A DNA stretch of 64,000 nucleotides from [Clostridium] saccharolyticum WM1 (GTDB taxonomy: Bacteria; Bacillota; Clostridia; Lachnospirales; Lachnospiraceae). The stretch spans positions 3,806,501-3,870,500 of the forward strand of contig NC_014376.1 of NCBI RefSeq assembly GCF_000144625.1. The letters run 5' to 3'. Numbering within the stretch: position 1 is the first letter of the stretch; every line of letters begins with the position of its first letter. Shown here one piece after another: positions 7,059-16,674 of this stretch. The notes beneath the pieces were generated by a model. That model searched no databases. It saw only the letters and a program-made list of their open reading frames with translations, and was not told the origin of the DNA. The translations under genes and the position numbers were made by a program.

Positions 7059-10000
7059 TTACTTCTCCGGCACCCGCAGTACATCACCGGGGTGAATGAT
7101 AGAGAACTGGCTTTTATTGTTCAGCCTCTCTAGTTCATCCATAGTGCAGTTTAGCTTGCGGGCGATGCTCCAGAAGCTGTCGCCCTTTTGTATGGTGTAG
7201 GCGGTATATCGGAGGTTCTTGGGTACATCCGATGTCACACCATACTGGTCAAAGGTATAGGCCGAGCCATCAATCTCCTTTTTCCCGGTGACGGCCTTGC
7301 CGTTTTCGTAGTACATCCATTTGCCGGAATCGTTCATTGTCCAGCCCTGCATGGTATCGCTGGAAATCGCCAGCTCCACGAAGCGGCGCAGCACTGCCGA
7401 AACCTCGGCGCGGGTAGCTGTACCCTGCGGGTCGAACAAATTGCTATTCTTGCCGCTGATCACACCTGCCATCTGCATCTGCTTTACTGCCTCCTTGGCG
7501 TAGGTATTGATTTTGGTGCTGTCGGCAAAGGTATTTTCCACATGAACCTTCGGTAATGTAAATCCGATGACCTTGGCATAGTTCTGCATAATGACCGCCA
7601 TCTGCTCACGGGTGATGGACTGGTCCGGGGCAAACCTTCCATTGCCAACCCCGTTTACAATGTTGTTTTTGCTTGCCCACTCAATGTAGCCCATATAGTA
7701 GGCGTCGCCTTTCACATCGGTGAAGCTGCTTTTTGTGTAGCCGCTCACATCGGCGTTTGCAAGCCGTCCGAGGGCCGTGACGAACATTCCTCTTGTCATG
7801 GCGGTGTTCGGACTGAAGGTGGTGGTGGAAGTGCCGCTGAACAATCCGCGGCTTGCCACAAACTCGATATCTTCCTTTGCCCAATGGCCTGCAATGTCCG
7901 TAAATGTAGTATTGGTCTGTTTATAGCCGATGCCGTAGGTGGAAAAATGATCGGTGCTGAAGCGCAGTACCTGTTCCACACTGTCATAGACCGAGTTTAC
8001 GACCCAGTGTACCTTGCCCTTGGCGTCCACATAGACCGCCTGCACATTTCCAGCCTTTTCATTTGCACCGAGGGTGTACGGGATGGTGACCAATACGTTG
8101 CCTGCGCCAAAGCTCTGCACCTGTTTGCCGCTGCCGTAGTTCACCTTGAAGTCGAATACCGGGCGGCTGCCAATGGCTTTTTTCGCATCTCCAGTCAGCT
8201 TGCCGCTATCCATGCGGATGGCGGTGATATTCACATCAGACTTTGCTTGCTTGTTTATTTCCTGCACAGCCGCCAAATCTATACCGATTCTGATGTCGGG
8301 ATTGTCTACCACAATGATGATGTTCACGATTTTTTTCGCAATGATGGTGTTCTGCACGGCCTTTGGCAGATTGACCGTAACATTGGAGCCGGTCTTGCTG
8401 CCAGTATCCACACGGAGAACCACCGTGATTCCATTTTGCTCGTTGCCGTTTTTCTTGGCCTCCGCCAGTGCCTTGTCAAAAGCATCCGTCACAATTTTGT
8501 TAGTGATGTTTACTGTGATGTTGCCCTTGCCGTCTCCTGTGCCGGTAACCTTGATTTCCCCTTGTGTAGGAGAATTGGGCTTGTCGGCTGCTGGAGGAGT
8601 GATGATGATGGGGCTGCTGTCTGAGGAGTTTCCGCCACCAGATGGCCTATTTCTAATTGTCAGTGTCCCTGTGATATAAGTGATGGTGCTATTGTAGTTA
8701 CTGCTATCGGGCGCAACCGCATCGGTGGCGATTATCGTGTAGGTTCCGGTCTTGCTCATATCCGGAGTTGTGGTATAGGCAAGCGTCGGGGTAGTATTTA
8801 GTGTTTCACCACTTGCAAGCCCGGTCACGGTGTAATCCGATTCGCCAAGTGCAGGGGCTGTACCACCCACATAGGCGATCTTGTCTTTTGCAGTTATGGT
8901 AACTGTTGCAGGACTGATGATGAACGGAATTTCAATCTCGCCCATAAAATCCGCATTGCTGTCTGGAATTTTAACGGTCAGAGTATAGTTCCCGGCATCT
9001 TTGGGCGCAGAACCGCTCGACCAAACATATTGATAGGTGCCAATGTACCCCTGCCCATTGGCGGGTGTACCGGTATAGGCGATTGCTGTGCCGTCATAGA
9101 CCTTATTCGCCACCATCACGCCGGTGATGGTCACGGGCGTTTTATTAACCAGTGTCACCACCACGTCAACAACGACATCTTTGTAGTTCTGCATGGTGGC
9201 AGTCACCGGAATGATGGCGGTTTGCCCTATGTCACCGGCATTCGTGGAGAATTTGATGCCAGTGGCAGTACCCTGCACTGTGCCGCTGATGATGGCAGTG
9301 TCACCTGTCACCGTCCCGGCGGTAAAGGTCGTTGTTCCACGGTCGTCGGGTAAACCGGTGATGTTTACGGTCGCATTGGTGTGCGCCGCGCTGTAAAGCA
9401 GGCTCTTGTTGACAGGGTCCACCGATGAAAAGTCAGCTTTTCCGATGGTCATGCCTGAAATGGACAGCACATCACTCAACAGGGAGTAGTTCTTCGCTGT
9501 GGCGCTGTTTGCAAGCGTAACTGTAGCGGTTACAGTCTTGTTGTCGCCTGCGTCGGCGCTGTTATACCGCGCACCTGTGACGGTGTAATCTACGCTGATC
9601 GCCAGCGTTTCGGTGGGCTGTAAACCGTCAAAGCTCACGTTGGCAACCTCCGCGGTGATGGTACTGTCGTAGAATTTAGGATTGATCGATGCACTCACAA
9701 TCGTTAGAGGCGCCTTGCCGATGGTATAAGTCGCCGTTTTTATACCTTTGAAGCTGCCGATGCCGGTCAGGGTCAGCGTCACCTCTCCGGCGTTTATCCC
9801 TGCGCTAGCGCCGCCGCCGTCCGTGCTGGTGATTGAAACGGTATAATCCGTGTTCTTCGTCAGCGTTTCGCCGTCAAAGGTGACGGTCAGGGTTGGGATT
9901 TGCTCACTGCCGTTATAGGTGAGGGGGGCGCTCGTGCCCACCGTGGCGTACTGAATGTCCCGCGCGCTCATGTACAGCCCGCCGTCGCCGTTTTGCCCCG

Positions 10001-13000
10001 CAAGCCCTTTTAGAGTGGGCAGCTTGCCGTCTTCGAATGTCCAAACATTGCTGTCCCACGCGGCAGTATTCCAATTGCTCGCAGTCGTCCAAAAGCTGCC
10101 GCCAAATAGTGTATCTGAGGTTACGTCCATGCCGTCTTTTGCATTTAGACCCTCATTTGCCCATGTGCCGGGTATGCGGCTGAAGGCGTAGTTGTTATAT
10201 AAGAAATAGGGGGCGAAGCAATTTCCCACCACGCGCCCGCTATAACTTGAACTACTGACCGAGGGGTTCAGTGCGGCGCAGTTTTGCAGCGTGCCTTCGA
10301 GAAGAGTCCCCATTACGCCGCCAATAGAGTCAGCATTTTTTGTAGAGCTGACGTTGCTGGTGCTGTAGCAGTTTTGCACCGTGCCAGAAACAATTCCCAC
10401 CACGCCGCCAATATAGTTGTAATGTTCCACAGAGCTGACGCTGACGCTGCCGGTGCTGTAGCAGTTTTGCATTGTGCCGCCCTTCCTAACAACGCTCGCC
10501 ACGCCGCCGACGGCGGCGGCCGGATTGGTTGCGGAAACATTGCCGCTAACATAGCAGCTTTGCATCGTGCCATAAATCCATCCCGCCATGCCGCCGATGT
10601 TGCTTACGCCGCTGACACTGCCGCTGACATAGCAGTTTTGCACCGTGCCGTAAATCAGCCCCGCCAAACCGCCGCCGCTGAAGATACCGGAGATATTTAC
10701 GTTTGCCACGCCGAGATTTTTCACACTGCCAATATTGATACAGCCAAACAGGCCCTGATAATGGGCGCTGCGCTTGATGTAAAGCCCTGTGATTTGGTGG
10801 TCTCCGCCGTTGAGGACTCCATTAAATGGTTTGGTATCCGTACCGATGGGAATCCACCCCTTGCCGCCATCGTAGCCTGCGCCATAGTCGGAAAGGTCGA
10901 GGTTATTCACAAGCTTATAATACCTTCCTGCATCCGCATAAGGCGAGATTCCCGCATTCACAAGCTCCGCCAGCTTGGCAAGGTCCGCGGCGGTTTTGAT
11001 GAGGTAGGGATCGCCCTCGCTGGTGCCCGCGCCCTCAAAGGGGCTTGCGCCCGCCGGGCGCAGATGAGCGGGCATGGAAGCGTCCTGCCCCGCCATGCCC
11101 TTGAGTATGGGCAGCTTGCCGGGTTCTTTATCCCATATGCTGGTATCCCAATCGGCTGTGAAGTCGGTTGCAATCGTCCAAAAGCCCGCCGCGTTGATTT
11201 CGTCGGCTGTTTTGGATGCGCCGTTTGTATTTATCAGCGTGCCATCGGATACCGTGCTTCCATTGACCGTCATGCCGTCAAAGGCGATATTGCCCGAAGG
11301 AGTGCTGCCACTATTGCTCCCAACCACACGTCCGACATTGCTTGAACCGCTGCCCGAGGGATTCAGCGCGGCGCAGTCTTTGAGTGTACTGGAAGTGGTA
11401 ATGGAACCCGCCACGCCGCCAATATCGTTGTTACCGCTCACATTGCCTGTGCTATAGCAGTTTTTCACCGTGCTGTTGACAAGATACCCCGCTACGCCGC
11501 CACCGCTGTAGGCAGAGGCGCTGACAGTGGCGGTACTGTAGCAGTGCTGCACCGTGCCGCTACCGACGACCGCGCCCGCTACGCCGCCGATGTTGTTTGT
11601 GCCGCTGATGCTGCCGATGCTGTAGCAGTTTTCCACCGTGCCAGAGTTGACGCGCCCTGCCACACCGCCGACATCATAGCTGGTTGAAGCGGTGCCTCTG
11701 ATGCTGCCGGTGCTGTAGCAGTTTTGCACCGTACTGCCAAAAACATAGCCTGCCACGCCGCCAACATACTTTTTCGCCAGGACATCCGCATTTTCGACGC
11801 CGAGATTTTTCACCACCGCGCGGACGCTGCCGACGTTACTGAGATGCCCAAACAGGCCTTGATACTCACCGCCGACGCGGTTGATAGTCAGGTTGCTTAT
11901 CGTGTGTCCGCCGCCGTCGAAGATACCCTTAAATGCTTGCGCATATGCAGATTTGCCGATAGGCGTCCAGCCCTCCCCGGCGGCATAGCCGGAAAGGTCG
12001 AGGTCGTTCATCAGCTTATAGTGTGCGGTGGTATAGCTTGCGTTCCCCGCGTTTACAAGCTCCGCGAGCTTGGCGAGGTCGGCGGGTGTGTAAATCTGAA
12101 AAGGATTCCCGCTTGTGCCCGCGCCGCGGAAGTTTGGGTCGCTGCCGTCCACGATATGCCCCGGCATATCCACCGCCGCGCCGAAGCCGGGCAGCTTGCC
12201 TTTTTCGTATGTCCATGCCGGGTCATCGCCAAACAGCGCTTCAAAGAAGCCTGCGGATCCGATGTCGGCGGCGGTCAGGGCTGTGCCGTCGTTATGGGTA
12301 GTGCCGACGCTGGTGCACGTCATGCCGGTATAGGCATAGTTGTTTGTGAGCGTGCCGCTGAAAACACTTCCGGCCACGCGTCCCGCATTGCTTGTGCCGG
12401 AGACCGAGGGGTTCAGCGCGGCGCAGTTTTGCACCGTGCCGTCGGAAACACTTCCCGCCACGCCGCCGGCAGTGCCGTAGTTGATGGTGACACTGACCTT
12501 GCAGGTTGAGTAGCAGTTCTCCATCCGGCCTCCGAAAACAAGCCCCGTCACGCCGCCGACAGTCACGTAATCGACGGTGACGCTGCCCGTGCTGTAACAG
12601 TTTCTCATCACACCGGAAACAACGCTCGCCACGCCGCCGGCAGGGGAGCTGCCCTCCACGCTCCCGGAAAAATAGCAGGTTTCCATCGTGTCCCGAACCC
12701 ATCCCGCCACGCCTCCGATATTGGCGCCGCCTCTGAGACTACCGCTGACATAGCAGTTTTCCACCGCACCTTCAGCCACTGCCGCCACACCGCCAACGCC
12801 AACGCCGCCTGAGATATTGACGTTTGTCACGCCGAGGTCTTTCACTGTGCCACCGCTTTCCACCCAGCCGAATAGACCCTGATAAACGGCGCTGCGGTTG
12901 ATATACAGCCCGGTGATTTGATGGCCGCCGCCATCGAAGGTTCCTTTGAAATGATTCGTGGCCGTGCCGATTGGCACCCAACCCTCGCCGGTGGAGTAGG

Positions 13001-14063
13001 CCGAGAGGTCGATGTCGTTCGTCATTTTAAGGCTAACCTTTGCGCCTGCATCGTTGAACAGGAAAAGTTCGAGCCCGCTAGAGCGGGAGTTCACCAACGC
13101 GGCGATTTCGGCAAGCTGCGCCGCCGTGGTGATTTCAAGCGGGCTGTCCGTTGTGCCGCCACCCGCCATGCGGGACATTCTTCCGCCGACCGTCTGCGGA
13201 ATATACACTGTGATATGCGGCAGCTCCACGCCGTCCGCAAGGCCATACCCTTTGCCCAAAACGGCAGTGAACACATATATACCACGAACAGGGTATTCCT
13301 CATCAAATTCCTGCTCCGTCTCCCATTTCACAGAAATTTGTGCCGCTTTGCCATCCACCGTGCCGTCCAGCGTTTTCGGGAATTCCGGCTCGGTGGTGTT
13401 CTGCCAGCGGATTTCATCGGGCAAATCGTCAAAGGCCGTAACTGTGTCGGTAATTGCCGCTGTGCCTACCGTCACCGTGATAGTCGGTGCTTTCACGCCG
13501 CTTGCAGTGGTAATACCCTCCGGCAGCTCAGGCGTGAATATGTATTCGCCCGCTGTTTCGCTGTCGTACTCCGGGGACGAAGTCCATGTGACAGGCATGG
13601 GAGCAGTGAGTATACCTGTACTGCCCACAGGTTTCTCTACAGGCTCGGCTTCCATGTTGCCCCCGGTCTCCTCCGCATCGGAAGGGGAGGCGATTTCAGC
13701 TTCCTCGCCGCTTTCGGAATCCTCCATATTGTCAATGCCAATCGCTGACCCGCTTACCGTATCGGCGCTACCTGAATCCGAATCAGCATCACCGGAATCC
13801 AGAACCGGTTCTTCCCCCGAAGCCGCAAGCCGTACCGTTGCCGTCAGGGTATTTGGCAGTTCCAAATCCGCCTGTGATGTACCAATCGGCACATTCTGAA
13901 CCGCAATGTCCGATTCCAGCGCCTCAAAAGCGGTTACCTCACCGCTTGCGCCAATGGGAAATGCGCCTGTTTCAGCCAGCGCCGAGACAGGCGACATACC
14001 CATAACCATGATGACGGACAACACCATAGCCGTGAGCCTTTGAATTGGTTTCCTTTTACTCAT
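7059..14063 (-). CDS. Giant cell-wall adhesin: GLUG repeats, YDG/MBG domains, SLH and LysM
   Basis: 2334 aa from ATG 14063 (GGAGG, 7-base spacing; the frame's earlier ATG 14084 lacks a site). Order: signal peptide, two or three Ig-like modules and an acidic linker (to ~300). Three blocks follow, each opening with a GTS..P..I.T...LA.LA.LVN motif (~310, ~645, ~1010) and carrying many GLUG-type repeats (NCYSTGSV, GGVAG). Then YDG/MBG-like beta modules (~1370-1800), a further domain, three SLH motifs (~2050-2230: FTDIAGHW, FTDVKGDAY, FADSTKI), one cell-wall-binding repeat (GKWMYYENGKAV) and a LysM at the end. SLH and LysM place it on the cell wall; adhesion is inferred. It diverges from tetR. Confidence 0.9.
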   Translation of the reverse strand: MSKRKPIQRLTAMVLSVIMVMGMSPVSALAETGAFPIGASGEVTAFEALESDIAVQNVPIGTSQADLELPNTLTATVRLAASGEEPVLDSGDADSDSGSADTVSGSAIGIDNMEDSESGEEAEIASPSDAEETGGNMEAEPVEKPVGSTGILTAPMPVTWTSSPEYDSETAGEYIFTPELPEGITTASGVKAPTITVTVGTAAITDTVTAFDDLPDEIRWQNTTEPEFPKTLDGTVDGKAAQISVKWETEQEFDEEYPVRGIYVFTAVLGKGYGLADGVELPHITVYIPQTVGGRMSRMAGGGTTDSPLEITTAAQLAEIAALVNSRSSGLELFLFNDAGAKVSLKMTNDIDLSAYSTGEGWVPIGTATNHFKGTFDGGGHQITGLYINRSAVYQGLFGWVESGGTVKDLGVTNVNISGGVGVGGVAAVAEGAVENCYVSGSLRGGANIGGVAGWVRDTMETCYFSGSVEGSSPAGGVASVVSGVMRNCYSTGSVTVDYVTVGGVTGLVFGGRMENCYSTCKVSVTINYGTAGGVAGSVSDGTVQNCAALNPSVSGTSNAGRVAGSVFSGTLTNNYAYTGMTCTSVGTTHNDGTALTAADIGSAGFFEALFGDDPAWTYEKGKLPGFGAAVDMPGHIVDGSDPNFRGAGTSGNPFQIYTPADLAKLAELVNAGNASYTTAHYKLMNDLDLSGYAAGEGWTPIGKSAYAQAFKGIFDGGGHTISNLTINRVGGEYQGLFGHLSNVGSVRAVVKNLGVENADVLAKKYVGGVAGYVFGSTVQNCYSTGSIRGTASTSYDVGGVAGRVNSGTVENCYSIGSISGTNNIGGVAGAVVGSGTVQHCYSTATVSASAYSGGGVAGYLVNSTVKNCYSTGNVSGNNDIGGVAGSITTSSTLKDCAALNPSGSGSSNVGRVVGSNSGSTPSGNIAFDGMTVNGSTVSDGTLINTNGASKTADEINAAGFWTIATDFTADWDTSIWDKEPGKLPILKGMAGQDASMPAHLRPAGASPFEGAGTSEGDPYLIKTAADLAKLAELVNAGISPYADAGRYYKLVNNLDLSDYGAGYDGGKGWIPIGTDTKPFNGVLNGGDHQITGLYIKRSAHYQGLFGCINIGSVKNLGVANVNISGIFSGGGLAGLIYGTVQNCYVSGSVSGVSNIGGMAGWIYGTMQSCYVSGNVSATNPAAAVGGVASVVRKGGTMQNCYSTGSVSVSSVEHYNYIGGVVGIVSGTVQNCYSTSNVSSTKNADSIGGVMGTLLEGTLQNCAALNPSVSSSSYSGRVVGNCFAPYFLYNNYAFSRIPGTWANEGLNAKDGMDVTSDTLFGGSFWTTASNWNTAAWDSNVWTFEDGKLPTLKGLAGQNGDGGLYMSARDIQYATVGTSAPLTYNGSEQIPTLTVTFDGETLTKNTDYTVSITSTDGGGASAGINAGEVTLTLTGIGSFKGIKTATYTIGKAPLTIVSASINPKFYDSTITAEVANVSFDGLQPTETLAISVDYTVTGARYNSADAGDNKTVTATVTLANSATAKNYSLLSDVLSISGMTIGKADFSSVDPVNKSLLYSAAHTNATVNITGLPDDRGTTTFTAGTVTGDTAIISGTVQGTATGIKFSTNAGDIGQTAIIPVTATMQNYKDVVVDVVVTLVNKTPVTITGVMVANKVYDGTAIAYTGTPANGQGYIGTYQYVWSSGSAPKDAGNYTLTVKIPDSNADFMGEIEIPFIISPATVTITAKDKIAYVGGTAPALGESDYTVTGLASGETLNTTPTLAYTTTPDMSKTGTYTIIATDAVAPDSSNYNSTITYITGTLTIRNRPSGGGNSSDSSPIIITPPAADKPNSPTQGEIKVTGTGDGKGNITVNITNKIVTDAFDKALAEAKKNGNEQNGITVVLRVDTGSKTGSNVTVNLPKAVQNTIIAKKIVNIIIVVDNPDIRIGIDLAAVQEINKQAKSDVNITAIRMDSGKLTGDAKKAIGSRPVFDFKVNYGSGKQVQSFGAGNVLVTIPYTLGANEKAGNVQAVYVDAKGKVHWVVNSVYDSVEQVLRFSTDHFSTYGIGYKQTNTTFTDIAGHWAKEDIEFVASRGLFSGTSTTTFSPNTAMTRGMFVTALGRLANADVSGYTKSSFTDVKGDAYYMGYIEWASKNNIVNGVGNGRFAPDQSITREQMAVIMQNYAKVIGFTLPKVHVENTFADSTKINTYAKEAVKQMQMAGVISGKNSNLFDPQGTATRAEVSAVLRRFVELAISSDTMQGWTMNDSGKWMYYENGKAVTGKKEIDGSAYTFDQYGVTSDVPKNLRYTAYTIQKGDSFWSIARKLNCTMDELERLNNKSQFSIIHPGDVLRVPEK

Positions 14064-14166
14064 ACCGTTTCCTCCACTTCGCATCCTAAAATTCCTATTG
14101 AATCTTCAAATGATCCCATACACTTTTGTCAGGAAAAATACGAAAAATTGTAACCATTTTAGATAG

Positions 14167-14238
14167 ACCGCTTGAATTAAAGGCTGTCAGGTGCTATACT
14201 AAAATTAAAAATAACCCAAATTAGTGAACTTAGTCACT
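14167..14238 (+). promoter_or_regulatory. tetR promoter and candidate TetR operator
   Basis: TTGAAT (14172-14177), a 17-base spacer and TATACT (14195-14200) form a good sigma-A promoter facing tetR. About 25 bases downstream lies the inverted repeat AGTGA-N6-TCACT (14223-14238), a likely operator for autorepression. A CAAGCGGT copy on the minus strand (14167-14174) equals the repeat before the LytTR operon and overlaps this -35. The adhesin promoter lies in the same 229-base gap but is not clearly resolved. Confidence 0.55.
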
Positions 14239-14292
14239 TACTTGTTTTATTATACTTTACTTTTTGAGAAAATTCAATAGAGGAGAGAAAAT

Positions 14293-14922
14293 ATGAGAGA
14301 GAAAAAGCCTGACAAAAGAAAGGTGCAGGGAGCGGAAACGAAAAAGAAGCTGTATGAGATTGCGGAAAGGTTATTTACAGAACGCAATTTCTCCGATGTG
14401 AACGTAGAGGACATCACCGATGAAGCGGGTATCACCAAGGGCGCCTTTTATGTACACTTCGAGTCCAAGGATGCGCTGATTGCTATTTTGGTTGCAGACC
14501 ATGCCGCGAAGACTGATGCGGATTACAAAACTTTTTTGGAATCACTGCCCGATGATATGCCAGCTTCATTGGTGCTGTTTGCTTTAGCAGAAAGAATTGC
14601 AGATACGCTTGCCAACACGTTCGGCTGCAAAAATATGACTAAGATTTATCAGATGCTACTCTCTGGAACAGCAGGTACAGAAGCGGTAAAGGGGTACGGC
14701 CGGGAGCTTTATGCATTGGTTTACAGCATTTTAGAAAAAGGCCTTCGTAGCGGGGAATTTACATCTTCCTTGCCGCTGGAAACGCTTTCCCGGCATTTTG
14801 TAATGGCGATACGGGGTGTTAGCTATGAATGGTGTGTCCGCTATCCCCACTTTGATTTGAAAGAGCAAGCAATAGAGCATACCCGGCTGCTAATAGAGGG
14901 AATGAAAGCCTCTTGCTCATAA
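14293..14922 (+). CDS. TetR/AcrR-family transcriptional regulator
   Basis: 209 aa. The N-terminal TetR DNA-binding domain (about 17-65) has the typical LYEIAERLFTERNF, VNVEDITDEAGITKGAFYVHF segments. The C-terminal ligand and dimer domain is variable. Start ATG 14293 follows GGAGAG. It is divergent from the giant adhesin and the only regulator beside it, so adhesin control is likely (inference from context). The ligand is unknown. Confidence 0.9.
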   Translation: MREKKPDKRKVQGAETKKKLYEIAERLFTERNFSDVNVEDITDEAGITKGAFYVHFESKDALIAILVADHAAKTDADYKTFLESLPDDMPASLVLFALAERIADTLANTFGCKNMTKIYQMLLSGTAGTEAVKGYGRELYALVYSILEKGLRSGEFTSSLPLETLSRHFVMAIRGVSYEWCVRYPHFDLKEQAIEHTRLLIEGMKASCS

Positions 14923-14977
14923 TTGAATCCCCCATTTAACTTCCTTTTCGCTATTTCGATTAGTTCACTTGAATAGT

Positions 14978-15631
14978 TCAAGGGGGCACCAAAATGGACT
15001 CCGCCCCCGTCCACCGTAAAAAGGGAGGGTGAATAGGTAGCGATAAAATAGGAAAATCATATTTATCAAACATTCTTTGAAGTTTCATATACTTTGACAG
15101 AGTACCAGTTTGAACGGGGGTGCAAAAAACAGACCGCATTGGTCTGTCATAACAATCGGAGCGCCCTATCTCATCTTCTTGCACTATTTCAGATGGGCTT
15201 GGGTTCTGCTCTGTTTTTGCCTTTTCAGAGAGCATATCGAATGTGATATGTTTTACAACGTAGCCTTTTGCCTGTTTTTCTTCGTCAGGTGTATTTATAT
15301 CATCTCCGTGTTCTTTACCAGAGGTATTATCATTATCAGGTGCCGGGGACTGCTCCACAAAAAGCAAAGTATACAGGTTAGCACTTTGCCCACGGTTTCT
15401 TTCGCGGAAACGTGCTTCCTTTTGAATGTAGCCTGCGTCAGCCAGCTCCTTTAAGGCACGCTTTACCGTAGATACAGATATATGAAGCTGCTCGGCCATT
15501 GTAGGAATAGCCGGAAAACAGGTCAGGTCTTTATTGGATCGGTCGATCAGGTAAATCAATACAGAAAGCGCACGGCTTTTCAAATCGCTGGCATACGCTT
15601 GTTGTTTCAGCTCCGCTTGCTTGGTCATCAT
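14978..15631 (-). CDS. Helix-turn-helix (winged) protein of the ICE core
   Basis: 217 aa from ATG 15631 (AAGGAGG, 6-base spacing). A winged HTH (about 15-75) has the clear element FPAIPTMAEQLHISVSTVKRALKELADAGYIQKEAR. A polar, poorly conserved C-terminal part follows. Genes of this type often head the conjugation block of Clostridia ICEs, next to the ParA-like ATPase as here, and may act in replication or transfer control. The 5' and 3' parts are duplicated in degraded form at 6443-6886. Confidence 0.75.
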   Translation of the reverse strand: MMTKQAELKQQAYASDLKSRALSVLIYLIDRSNKDLTCFPAIPTMAEQLHISVSTVKRALKELADAGYIQKEARFRERNRGQSANLYTLLFVEQSPAPDNDNTSGKEHGDDINTPDEEKQAKGYVVKHITFDMLSEKAKTEQNPSPSEIVQEDEIGRSDCYDRPMRSVFCTPVQTGTLSKYMKLQRMFDKYDFPILSLPIHPPFLRWTGAESILVPP

Positions 15632-15645
15632 CAAAATCCTCCTTA

Positions 15646-15668
15646 CGCCGGGGCGTTATGCCCCGGCG
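15646..15668. other. Perfect hairpin over the stop codon of the ParA-like gene
   Basis: Arms CGCCGGGGC and GCCCCGGCG (15646-15654, 15660-15668) form a 9-base GC-rich stem with loop GTTAT. It covers the stop of the ATPase gene and sits just upstream of the HTH ribosome site, without a U-tract. It may tune coupling between the two genes or mRNA stability. Half of it survives in the 6.9-kb remnant. Confidence 0.6.
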
Positions 15669-16660
15669 ATATATTTTGTCATCATCGTTTTGTACTGTTT
15701 GGAATTGCTCATACCGTCCGTAGGTTCAGGCTGGTATTCCAAAAACAGCACCTTATGAAAATTGCTTTGCAGAATTGCCGCATAGTCACTCCTGACGGCT
15801 TCATGGGTAAAGGGGCAGAGTACATAGGCATCTACGGTATCCAATCGTTTCAAAAGCCGCATAGAATTGGGCAGTTCATAAGGCTTTGTGCCGCATACGA
15901 TAAGCAGCAGACCCGCATCATTCGCCTTTTCATTTGGATTTGGCTGACAGCCAAAATCATGGACGATAAAGTTCACAGGCTCTGCCGCTGGTTCCATACC
16001 GTACCGGACTCCATCCAGCCGCCAGTCCTCGCCAGCCGGTTCCATTTCGTAGGCGGCCGCCATGGCGGTTAAAATACCGCTTTCATTTTCCTCCACATAG
16101 CAGACAGAAGCCCCCACCGCTGCCAGCCACGCACAAAGACCGATTGCTGTTGTGGTTGCTCCCATCCTCGGCTGTGAGGAAAGCACGGCGATATGGACAT
16201 TCTCACAGTCAAAGCGATAGGTTTTCCTGCCTCCTGTTTTTTTTGTTCTCTCCTTGGCAGCGTAACGCACCATGCCCTGTTTACTCAGGCACTCTAAAAT
16301 CTCAAGCTGGATTTCCGCAATATCAGTGGAGCAGACGATATTGCCCACACCGCTTTCCAATAAAGAACGAAACAGAGGGTTATCCTGTAAAAGCCCCTCA
16401 CAAATTACACTGATACGGGGGTTATACATGGTCAGAAATTCCTCTATGGCCTCGGCAAATTCTTCATCGCTGTCCCCAAAGGCAACACGATCCAGAACAA
16501 CTTCGGTGACATGGGAAAAGTTTCGCATATCATAGACGATAAATTGTTTCAGAACAAAATTGCCCACCATTTTTTTTATGGGCATTTCACTGTCGGCATT
16601 ATACAAGCCGGTAAAATCCAGCAGATTGGTGTGCTGCGTAGATGAAAGATATAAAATCAT
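15656..16660 (-). CDS. ParA/CpaE-like ATPase with degenerate P-loop
   Basis: 334 aa from ATG 16660 (AAGGAGG site; the longer frame overlaps the upstream gene). Residues 1-130 look receiver-like or CpaE-N-like. From ~155 a ParA/MinD-type fold begins: HIAVLSSQPRMGATTTAIGL at the Walker A position, with QPRMGATTT in place of KGGxGKTT. FIVHDFG is at the Walker B site and LLIVCGTKPYE follows. The missing signature lysine makes ATPase activity uncertain. It precedes the peptidase and VirB4 genes in reading order reversed, within one minus-strand operon. A role in positioning the transfer or pilus machine is inferred. Confidence 0.65.
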   Translation of the reverse strand: MILYLSSTQHTNLLDFTGLYNADSEMPIKKMVGNFVLKQFIVYDMRNFSHVTEVVLDRVAFGDSDEEFAEAIEEFLTMYNPRISVICEGLLQDNPLFRSLLESGVGNIVCSTDIAEIQLEILECLSKQGMVRYAAKERTKKTGGRKTYRFDCENVHIAVLSSQPRMGATTTAIGLCAWLAAVGASVCYVEENESGILTAMAAAYEMEPAGEDWRLDGVRYGMEPAAEPVNFIVHDFGCQPNPNEKANDAGLLLIVCGTKPYELPNSMRLLKRLDTVDAYVLCPFTHEAVRSDYAAILQSNFHKVLFLEYQPEPTDGMSNSKQYKTMMTKYIAGA

Positions 16661-16674
16661 GTTTAGCCTCCTTG

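Noticed and set aside
10284..11345. Long plus-strand open frames opposite the adhesin (353, 276, 261 aa)
   Set aside because: They are antisense shadows of a repetitive gene with Ala/His/Arg-rich nonsense composition, no ribosome sites and no known domain.
7059..14063. Repeated DNA units as a CRISPR-like or VNTR array
   Set aside because: Repeats are coding GLUG units of varied spacing and sequence within an intact reading frame.
14223..14238. Inverted repeat as an oriT or integrase core
   Set aside because: Its place just downstream of a strong tetR promoter fits a TetR operator better.
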